A stretch of DNA of 39,675 bases from Alphaproteobacteria bacterium HGW-Alphaproteobacteria-1. GTDB taxonomy: Bacteria; Pseudomonadota; Alphaproteobacteria; Rhodobacterales; Rhodobacteraceae. Shown here piece by piece: positions 1 to 6,087 of the stretch (the first letter of the stretch is position 1; each line of letters begins with the position of its first letter). The position numbers and the translations under genes are program-made. The stretch is taken from positions 1 through 39,675 of the forward strand of contig PHEQ01000024.1 of NCBI GenBank assembly GCA_002842985.1, written 5' to 3'. The notes below the pieces were generated by a model. It searched no databases and was not told the DNA's origin. It saw only the letters and a program-made list of their open reading frames with translations.

Positions 1-66
1 CTGTCCGAGGTCATTCAGGGGGTTGAGTTCAAAGACGGGATCAAGCAACTTCAAGCCGCCGCCTGA
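1..66 (+). pseudogene. transposase C-terminal fragment (cut by the window edge)
   Basis: Only 21 codons and a TGA stop are visible, and the rest lies outside the window. The same fragment is encoded on the minus strand at the right edge. It is interpreted as transposase because it is repeated and sits at a sharp junction that interrupts another reading frame. There is no catalytic residue to inspect, so the family is open. Confidence 0.55.
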
Positions 67-99
67 TGACGGCCGTCACCAACTTTTGGGCATATCTCC
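1..99 (+). mobile_element. 3' end of an insertion sequence (left copy)
   Basis: The first 99 bases are an exact inverted copy of 39577-39675. They hold the last 21 codons of an open frame, ending in a tandem TGATGA at 64-69, followed by a 30-base tail that stops matching at position 100. This is the expected layout of a transposase C-terminus plus terminal repeat. The tail reads LSEVIQGVEFKDGIKQL followed by QAAA. I do not assign an IS family from so short a piece. The boundary at 99/100 is the insertion point into the TIR-like gene that follows. Confidence 0.8.
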
Positions 100-120
100 T
101 CCATTGTTATCGCGCCTATT

Positions 121-1035
121 GTGACGGCAAAGACTCAAGTCGGGGTCGAAATCCCCGACGCACTCCAGCACATCAACGTGGTCGAAGTTGGAATGAATGG
201 CGACAACATTCCAAGGCTAGCATCGCTAGTATTTGAGACCTTTAGGCTACTCCGCAAAGATCGCGGGATCTTCATCAGCTATCGCCGCAAGGGTTCGCAG
301 CCTCTGGCCAACCGCCTCTATGAGGAATTGGATAAGCGAGGGTTTGACGTATTCATCGACATAAGATCGGTGCCGCCAGCCGTCGATTTTCAAGCCGAAC
401 TTTGGCATCGAATGTCAGACGTCGATACGATTCTGCTTATAGACACGCCGGGGTTCAGGGAAGGCCGCTGGACCAAGGCTGAGTTGGCGCAAGCAAATCT
501 GCTAGGAATTCAAACCCTGCATCTGCTTTGGCCAGGGCAGGTTGAAGACCGCAACTTCGCGTTCAGTCGCTATGTGAAGCTTCTCGCTACCGATTTTTCC
601 GGCCCTTCGCCGGGGCGCGGCGCTACAATCAAGCAGGCGGTGGTCGATAGCATTTGCGATCTTGCCGAAGAACTGCGCGCCGAGGCGATGGCTCTTCGAC
701 ACGCGCACTTAGTGGACAACTTCTGTGACGCTGCTCGTGACTTAGCGTTCGAACCGACTGTTCAACCCGAACGCTGGATTTCTGTTCTCCTCCAGAACGG
801 TAGCTCTTTAGCGGTGGTGCCTGCCGTGGGCCGCCCCACTTCTGACCGGATCAACACCATCTTTGACGCAATTTCCGAACACAAGGCTGCCGACGCTCCA
901 ATCTGGGCTATTTATGATAGCCGAGGACTCCATGAAAATTGGGTCAGGCATTTAAGGTGGCTCGATGGGCATCTACCAATCAGGACGATTTCAGTCGCAG
1001 ACGTACCCGACGCCCTCAGAGGACTGCTGACATGA
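121..1035 (+). CDS. TIR-domain protein, probably N-terminally truncated by the IS
   Basis: Counting from the GTG at 121, a TIR domain spans about residues 48-140. It has the box-1 motif FISYRR (51-56), the strand GFDVFID (74-80) and the W-x3-E motif RWTKAEL, in which E121 sits where NADase TIRs place their catalytic glutamate. The C-terminal 110 residues belong to no family I recognise. The frame stays open upstream to the IS junction at 100 and reads SIVIAPIV there. That, with the IPDALQHINVVEV that follows, resembles the end of another TIR-like fold (a strand followed by an IP..L segment). The intact gene was therefore probably longer, and GTG 121 may be only a surrogate start with no clear ribosome site. 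It overlaps the SLOG gene by ATGA, so the two are translationally coupled. Family knowledge suggests NAD+ cleavage or signal synthesis in anti-phage defence; that role is inferred. Confidence 0.8.
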   Translation: MTAKTQVGVEIPDALQHINVVEVGMNGDNIPRLASLVFETFRLLRKDRGIFISYRRKGSQPLANRLYEELDKRGFDVFIDIRSVPPAVDFQAELWHRMSDVDTILLIDTPGFREGRWTKAELAQANLLGIQTLHLLWPGQVEDRNFAFSRYVKLLATDFSGPSPGRGATIKQAVVDSICDLAEELRAEAMALRHAHLVDNFCDAARDLAFEPTVQPERWISVLLQNGSSLAVVPAVGRPTSDRINTIFDAISEHKAADAPIWAIYDSRGLHENWVRHLRWLDGHLPIRTISVADVPDALRGLLT

Positions 1036-1610
1036 TCAACATCTTCCTTTCCGCGAGCGTCCCACTACCGAACCGGGATCGCAAATTCTTTGAAACTGCG
1101 GATGTATTTCTAATACGAGAAGCGATCCGCGCACTGGTGGAGGTGGTGCTGCCCCGAGGGCACATCACTTTTGGCGGCCACCCAGCGATCACTCCTTTGA
1201 TGTCGCTCTATGCCAAAACGGCCAAGCTCGGCAGCGACCGCATTTCGATCTATCAAAGCGCCTATTTCCTAGGAAAATTCCCGCGCGAAAATGACGATTT
1301 TGCCGATGTTCGGTACACCGAGGCCGTGCCTGACGATCTGGGCCGCAGCATTGAGCGGATGCGCATTGAGATGCTGACTAGTCGCAAATTTGATGCAGCC
1401 GTGCTGATCGGGGGCATGGAGGGCATCCTTGATGAAGCTCGGCTCTTTCGAGAGCATAACCCACAGGCCCTAGTGCTGCCCGTGCCAGCGACCGGTGCAG
1501 CTGCAGCGATCGAATACAATGAGGGCAACTACCCACAGCATCTGGCGAACGAGATATCGTTCGCCAGCCTTTTCCGTCGCAGCCTGCTACCTAACCCCTT
1601 AGACGGATAG
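1032..1610 (+). CDS. stand-alone SLOG-fold protein (SLOG cluster-3 type), TIR partner
   Basis: This is a 192-aa protein starting at ATG 1032, inside the stop of the TIR gene. The Rossmann-like SLOG (LOG/lysine decarboxylase-like) fold is indicated by FLSASVP (5-11), FGGHPAIT (47-54), the nucleotide-loop motif IGGMEGILDEA (126-136) and LPVPATGAAA (149-158). The arrangement matches what I recall of the SLOG cluster-3 family, which is found beside TIR and other nucleotide-metabolism genes. SLOG domains in Thoeris ThsA bind the cyclic ADP-ribose-type signal made by TIR proteins, so this protein may sense or process such a signal. No SIR2, membrane or nuclease effector is fused to it. Its last 20 bases overlap the convergent ThsB-like gene. 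Confidence 0.8.
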   Translation: MINIFLSASVPLPNRDRKFFETADVFLIREAIRALVEVVLPRGHITFGGHPAITPLMSLYAKTAKLGSDRISIYQSAYFLGKFPRENDDFADVRYTEAVPDDLGRSIERMRIEMLTSRKFDAAVLIGGMEGILDEARLFREHNPQALVLPVPATGAAAAIEYNEGNYPQHLANEISFASLFRRSLLPNPLDG

Positions 1611-2082
1611 CTTCTTCGACCCAAGATTCAATGTTGTTTTTGATTGTGTCGTACACGCCCTTGCTGTCTACCCCAGCCGGATCGTATGTCTTGGCCCAAT
1701 TGGTCAAGGGCTTCTTGTCAGTACCGACGGTGAAAGTACCAAATGGATTGGCGCCTTTTGCGCTCGTATTACCGCTTCTGTCCAGAAGTCGATGAATGTG
1801 GATGCCTAGCAACGCTTTGCCACTATCAAAGGCATACTTAATTTCATGCTTTACCCACTTCCGTGACGCCGTGTTGGTGCCGATTAGGACAATGACAGTG
1901 CTCCGGCCGGCCATGTTACCAGCTATCCAGTCAGCTACAGCCTTATCGCCCTTGCGTTTGATTTCCTCAAACTCATTAGCAGATACAAGCGGCTGCCCCT
2001 CGATCGCGCCGATGTTCTTAACGGTGCTAACTCGCCAATTGTCTTCGTTGTAATAAAAGCTATAGAAGCACTTTCTCGCCAT
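1591..2082 (-). CDS. ThsB-like TIR protein (Thoeris-type, DUF1863 family)
   Basis: This is a 163-aa protein. The start is set at 2082 because the minus strand has a strong GGGAGGGG ribosome site six bases upstream; an open extension to 2133 lacks one. The MARKCFYSFYY start, a W at 16, NIGAIEG (23-29), DWIAGNM (51-57), VIVLIGTNTASRKWVKHEI (63-81) and GIHIH (93-97) follow the ThsB/MTH538-like TIR pattern closely. E80 in KWVKHEI is the predicted catalytic glutamate. In Thoeris, ThsB senses phage and makes a cyclic ADP-ribose isomer that activates a SLOG-containing ThsA. No ThsA with a SIR2 effector is present, only the neighbouring SLOG-only gene, with which it converges tail to tail. Confidence 0.85.
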   Translation of the reverse strand: MARKCFYSFYYNEDNWRVSTVKNIGAIEGQPLVSANEFEEIKRKGDKAVADWIAGNMAGRSTVIVLIGTNTASRKWVKHEIKYAFDSGKALLGIHIHRLLDRSGNTSAKGANPFGTFTVGTDKKPLTNWAKTYDPAGVDSKGVYDTIKNNIESWVEEAIRLRG

Positions 2083-3254
2083 GAACCCCTCCCAAATTTG
2101 AGTAATTTTCACCGGATCTGGCCGATATGACAATCGAAATCATTCTCATATTTGACAATGCAATATACTACCTTAGGGGCGCGCGCCCCGGCTGTACAAG
2201 ATTTTCTTTCATGCCTCGATCGCCAAAACTGCCAGCCACCCAACTCCAGAACAGACATTGGTTGTCGCAGCAGAAGAAGTCTGCATGTCCCGCATCAGGG
2301 ACATTGACCGGTACCATCTGAAATACAGGACCTAGTGTACCTATGCGAGGTTTTTGCTGAAAGCTCGGATGAACCCTCAAGCTGAAGATTCAACAAAATA
2401 GGCCTTATTCGAGCCCTTCGGCTGTTGGAGTCTTTCTTGATGCAAGGTTTATTGCCTTTTTATCCGATGAACCTCGCAGGGATTTGCCCTTGTCTGCAGA
2501 CCCAGACGAAGCCGATGCCGGCTACTTTGCATGGCTTGTTTTCATGGTTTGCGTCGGTAACGGTTCGTGTGTCGACTGGCCGCATCAGCACTTTTCTACG
2601 CATGCAATGCCGCACCCTCACAGTCGGCTCTCCGCCCATCACGTCGAATGCTGCGATAAGTAATTCACCATTGTCGCCAGCGTAGTCGCCCGCACATCAA
2701 CCTTGGCATAAGCCTAACGGCCTCCCCAGCTCGGCTTCGCGTGTCGCAGGGGAGAACGGCCCTTCGGTCCGTCGCGCATTCGGCCATGCGGCCTCACCGC
2801 GGCGTTGCACCCGGCATCCCGGTTTGCCCGCCTCGCGAGCACGTCCCTCCCCGGCCGCTCCGCCAGATTGCGCTCTGGTCTGTTTTGGCCCGAGGCCAAA
2901 ACGATCCCGCCGCTCCATCCGTCTTCCGCGTCCGGTCGGGCCGTTTGCCTGCTCGGGTCGGGCAAACCTACCGTCAAAACACACACACATGAGTGCAGAA
3001 GCATATCCTCCGGATGGCCCCCAAATCAGCCCGCGTCAAGGATCGCAAAACTTTTCGGCGAGGGCGCCGCTTGTGGTGCGGCGCGGTCCCGTGCGTGAAG
3101 GTGCGCGTGTGTCGGGTGTTGCGCACGGAAAACTTTTGCGCCCGGCAAGCCGGCGGCTGCGCCGTCCCTGACCCGGGCAGATTCGGAAACCAGACATTCG
3201 GCCATGCCCCCACACTCACGTGGTGGCCTTGCAACTGAACACTGGAGACCAGAC
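2083..3254. other. 1.2-kb gap without a convincing gene
   Basis: This stretch separates the defence genes from the mobilisation genes. Its first part is AT-richer and holds the upstream region of the ThsB-like gene and a 14-bp palindrome. About 2460-2693 on the minus strand is open and reads like coding sequence (AGDNGELLIAAFDVMGGEP, then VRVRHCMRR), but it has no good start and no recognisable family, so it may be a gene remnant. From about 2700 to 3200 the sequence is very GC-rich with many overlapping open frames in all directions, as is typical of non-coding GC-rich DNA. Confidence 0.5.
2176..2189. repeat. perfect 14-bp GC palindrome
   Basis: GGGGCGCGCGCCCC reads the same on both strands. 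It lies about 95 bases upstream of the ThsB-like start, so it could be a hairpin or protein site in that gene's leader, or chance in GC-rich DNA. There is no adjacent T-run to make it a clear terminator. Confidence 0.4.
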
Positions 3255-4184
3255 ATGGCTTACGACACCGCGAACACCTACGAGACCATCGAGCTTTTCG
3301 GGCTGACCGAGAAGGACGCACAGCTCCCGATCCCCGAGGATCACATCCTGACCGACCGCATCATCCGCGAGAGCTTCGAGGTATTGCTCGGGCAGCTGCG
3401 GGGGACCGGGCTTGAAGCAGAGATCGAACCGCTGGCCCATGGGCTCGCGACGATCCTGCAGCGCCGCAAGGTGGCACTCGGCAAGGAAGTCGACCGCACC
3501 GCCGACAAGATCGGTGCGCTGGCAAAATCTCACGACGGATCGGAGATCGCCGAGACCGCGCTCGAAGAGGCGCAGGCGCGCTTTGTGCAGCTGCGCGAGA
3601 TTGTCAGCGCCATCGAGGTGATGAGCGAGGCGGCGGCAGAATGCTACGAGATCGAGACGGGCCACGCCTTCATCCCGGCAGCCGGGTCGCGCGCAAGCGT
3701 CAGGGCGCAAGAGACCGGGGCGGTCTTCGAGGCACGGCAACTCCTCGAACAGCACGACCGTGAAACCGCCGAGAAGTCGAAAGTCGAGGGGGTGCCCCTG
3801 ATCGTCTCAGGCGCCACCGACTGGACCGATGTCGATGTGATCTTCAACACGCTCGACAAGGTTCGCGAACGGATCAAGCAGAACCGCAACCAGGAGATCT
3901 TCCTCTGCCACAAGGGTGGCAAGCACGGTGCGGAGATGATTGCGGCCCGGTGGGCCCGGGCACGCGGGATCGCGCAGGCGCGCTTCGATCCGCGCTGGTC
4001 CGCGCACGGGCGGGCGGCACCGTTCAAGTGCAACGACGAAATGCTGGACGACAAGTTCGCGGCGACGGGGGTTGTACTCTTCGGCGGCAACGGGGTCGCG
4101 CTGAACCTCGGGCAGAAGGCGGAAGCGAAAGGTCTGACGGTCATGCGGGTTGCGGACCCGGCGAAGAAGACTGCGCAGGATTGA
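3255..4184 (+). CDS. DUF2493 (YspA/cpYpsA-related SLOG) domain protein
   Basis: This is a 309-aa protein. ATG 3255 is preceded by GGAG at 3244-3247; an upstream in-frame ATG at 3204 lacks a ribosome site. The N-terminal 170 residues are largely helical with a coiled-coil character. The C-terminal part (about 195-300) carries the DUF2493/YAcAr SLOG signature: PLIVSGATDW, then IFLCHKGGKHGAEMIAARWA and VVLFGGNGVA. Long DUF2493 proteins of this kind are common on rhodobacterial and rhizobial conjugative elements near the relaxase. The molecular role is not established, and ligand binding to a nucleotide is inferred from the fold. It is separated from the next gene by 538 bases. Confidence 0.8.
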   Translation: MAYDTANTYETIELFGLTEKDAQLPIPEDHILTDRIIRESFEVLLGQLRGTGLEAEIEPLAHGLATILQRRKVALGKEVDRTADKIGALAKSHDGSEIAETALEEAQARFVQLREIVSAIEVMSEAAAECYEIETGHAFIPAAGSRASVRAQETGAVFEARQLLEQHDRETAEKSKVEGVPLIVSGATDWTDVDVIFNTLDKVRERIKQNRNQEIFLCHKGGKHGAEMIAARWARARGIAQARFDPRWSAHGRAAPFKCNDEMLDDKFAATGVVLFGGNGVALNLGQKAEAKGLTVMRVADPAKKTAQD

Positions 4185-4722
4185 AGAGAGGGGGTCGCGC
4201 TTGGCGCGGCCCTTTCGTCATGTCTCATGGTGCGTGCGGTCGGTTACGCAAGATCGACAGGCTGCGGCGGTCGGCACTGTCATCGCTCTACCCGGTCCGT
4301 CAGTGTTCGGTCCATCCGCATTGGTGCGGGCTGGGGATGGTGCGCACCTCACGCACATCGTCAGTGGGGCAAGACGCGAGGGGTCGAGACGTCGCACTTG
4401 AGGCTGAAGACTTGCGCGTCCCTCGGGGCTTGTTTCGGAACATCGCATCCACGCGGGCGGGCTCCGTCAGCACACCGGCCAGGCTCGGCGGGACGTGGAC
4501 GCGGAAGGTGGCTGCTGCGTGATGGCAAGGGCCATCCGGGTCTCTCCTTTTTGCTTATAGATGTGGATCGCACGGGGTCGGCCCGTTCGTTCCCTCAGCT
4601 CACGCTTCGGCAAGCACAAATACGGCTTCCACGGCTGGCCGCGGACCCTCCGCATTTGCGCTTGCGACCGGGCCTCTTGCCCCCGTGCCGGGTGATCCTC
4701 ATCGCAAAAAGGAGATATCCAA
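4185..4722. other. 538-bp GC-rich gap
   Basis: No frame here has a believable start, ribosome site and protein pattern together. The open frames on both strands (for example minus 4361-4573) are rich in R, P, S and A and look like reading-frame shadows of GC-rich DNA. The leader of the following small gene lies at the 3' end. Confidence 0.5.
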
Positions 4723-4929
4723 ATGACCAACCACTACGTCGCCACCGTCCCCGTCAAGTTCACCGACACCGATGGCCAGGAGCGCACCCGTTTTCAGCGC
4801 GTGGGTGCTATGTTCCGCAACACCCGCAACGGGGATGGATCGGAGTTCTTCAGCCTCAAGCTCGACTTCCCGGTCGCGGTCTCGGAGCTGGTGATGTTCC
4901 CACCGAGCGCGAAAGATCCCCAGGACTAA
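4723..4929 (+). CDS. small plasmid-type protein, unknown function
   Basis: This is a 68-aa protein with a clear AAGGAG ribosome site at 4710-4715, just upstream of ATG 4723. It is rich in short beta-strand patterns (YVATVPVKF, then RFQRVGAMF and FFSLKLDFP), suggesting a small beta barrel. Its length and pattern are similar to DUF736-like proteins that accompany rhizobial and rhodobacterial mobilisation genes, but I cannot place it in that family with certainty. It stands between the DUF2493 gene and the relaxosome operon and could be a DNA-binding or accessory transfer protein. Confidence 0.7.
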   Translation: MTNHYVATVPVKFTDTDGQERTRFQRVGAMFRNTRNGDGSEFFSLKLDFPVAVSELVMFPPSAKDPQD

Positions 4930-5168
4930 ATCCTCTGACGAGGATGGGCCGCCCCAGGACGATCTTGGGCCGGCCCGATCCCTGTACCAGGGATGCCGAC
5001 ACCGGCGCGGGTGATCGCCGGCAGCGACCTCGCCTTGGTGCCGGTCCCTGCGCGTTCAACGGACGCACTCCGCCCGGAATGACCAGGCCGCGATAGACCG
5101 GCCTGTCAGCCTCAAGGGGGCCATCCACAAAAAACCTATCGGCCAGGGCCTCCCGGTTTTTGCGGCAG

Positions 5169-5188
5169 AGATTTGGGGGCCCAAATCT
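5169..5188. repeat. 20-bp near-palindrome
   Basis: AGATTTGGG and CCCAAATCT are perfect 9-bp arms around a central GG. It lies in the non-coding region before the relaxosome genes. It could be a hairpin of oriT, a repressor site or a terminator stem, although no T-run follows. Confidence 0.6.
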
Positions 5189-5374
5189 GGCCCTCCTTGA
5201 CCCTGCCTGTCCGCCCTGTCGGTGGGGTTTGCGCCCGCCCGCGGTTCCGTCCGAACACGTGGTGTTCGGCCAGACCCTCGGGCGGGGCTGGCGGACGGGA
5301 CCCCTAGGACAGGTGGGTCGCCCGGTGGTGAGGGCGGCAGAGCCGCGTCCCTGCGGGCCGCGGCGTGAAGCGGA

Positions 5375-5459
5375 CACCAAGGCTGCCTGAGCCTGAAGGC
5401 GACGTAAGTATAAAATTGACAGATCGGTATATTATCGTAAGGTAGGGGCAGCCTTGGTG
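5375..5459. repeat. 13-bp inverted repeat flanking an AT-rich core, possible oriT
   Basis: CACCAAGGCTGCC at 5375-5387 is exactly complementary to GGCAGCCTTGGTG at 5447-5459. The 59 bases between them are much more AT-rich than the surroundings and contain the likely promoter of the relaxosome operon. The structure ends 35 bases before the start of the MobC-like gene. Position and architecture fit an origin of transfer with relaxosome binding repeats. This is inference, since no nick site is recognisable. Confidence 0.45.
5416..5443 (+). promoter_or_regulatory. promoter of the relaxosome operon with an overlapping operator-like dyad
   Basis: TTGACA at 5416-5421 and TAAGGT at 5438-5443 are separated by 16 bases. 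The spacer is filled by an imperfect dyad whose minus strand reads CGATAATATACCG, resembling the palindrome in front of the virB operon. The placement suggests repression by a dyad-binding regulator. The -10 element is weak. Confidence 0.45.
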
Positions 5460-5493
5460 GAAGGTGGCAGGAAATAGGGGGTCTTTCTTCCGC

Positions 5494-6087
5494 ATGTCCC
5501 GAACAAAACGCCTGACAGAGACGGAGAAGATGCAGATCGTCCGCGAGGCCGCGGAGGGTGTGTCGACGTCTGAGCTGGCCGAGCGTTTCGGGGTCACATC
5601 GCGCGCCGTGCGCTACGTCTTGAAAGCCGATGCCGAGCGCCAGACGGACGCCGCGATCCCGGTCGCAGCGGTCAGTGTGAAGGTCACGGCTGCGGAGTTG
5701 GCGGCGCTAGACGAGGTCCTTGCGACAGCCGGAATCGAGAGCCGTGCCGAGGGGTTGCGGCGGCTCATTCAGGCGGCAGGCGGCGTGTTTGTCCCGGACG
5801 CGCAGATGGCAGCAGAGATGGCGCGCTACCGCGCCTCTCTGCACGAGGTCGGCAATGGGGTCGCGCAGATCGCCAAGCAGATGACGCAGGCCAACCGGCG
5901 GGGGCAGGGGGCCGTGGGGGGCACGAGTGCCGCGTTCACCGAATTGCGCCTTGCGCAGATGCGCGGGCTGGCGCGGTTCATCCTGGATTCTGCTGACGAG
6001 ATCGATTTGCTCCTGCGCCGCCGTCGTGACGCGATGCAGCTGCAGGCCACGGCCGCGCTGAGGGAGTTTGCCCATGCGGCTGAATGA
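5494..6087 (+). CDS. relaxosome accessory protein: N-terminal HTH with MobC-like C-terminal region
   Basis: This is a 197-aa protein starting at ATG 5494; a GTG at 5464 is an alternative. Residues about 7-45 form a helix-turn-helix of the transposase/resolvase type (VREAAEGVSTSELAERFGV, then RAVRYVLK). Residues about 55-85 resemble a ribbon-helix-helix/MobC region (VSVKVTAAELAALDEVL). The stretch LHEVGNGVAQIAKQM followed by TQANRRG near 112-133 matches the MobC signature, a G.N.NQIAR..N type motif. MobC proteins bind oriT and help the relaxase open the strands. Its end overlaps the relaxase start by 14 bases, indicating coupled translation. Confidence 0.75.
   Translation: MSRTKRLTETEKMQIVREAAEGVSTSELAERFGVTSRAVRYVLKADAERQTDAAIPVAAVSVKVTAAELAALDEVLATAGIESRAEGLRRLIQAAGGVFVPDAQMAAEMARYRASLHEVGNGVAQIAKQMTQANRRGQGAVGGTSAAFTELRLAQMRGLARFILDSADEIDLLLRRRRDAMQLQATAALREFAHAAE

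Larger units (their letters stand above)
4930..5493. other. non-coding region upstream of the relaxosome operon, candidate oriT region
   Basis: There are 560 bases without a supported gene. The region is unusual for its dyads: a 20-bp near-palindrome at 5169-5188 and a 13-bp perfect inverted repeat at 5375-5387/5447-5459 that encloses an abruptly AT-rich stretch with a promoter-like TTGACA. Origins of transfer of MOBP relaxases usually sit just upstream of the relaxosome genes and contain such repeats, so this is the place to look for oriT. I see no nic consensus that I can name. Confidence 0.5.

Noticed and set aside
2697..3238. Many overlapping 80-115-codon frames on both strands
   Set aside because: They overlap in five or six frames and are rich in R, P, A and G, as expected for GC-rich non-coding DNA. 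None has a start signal.
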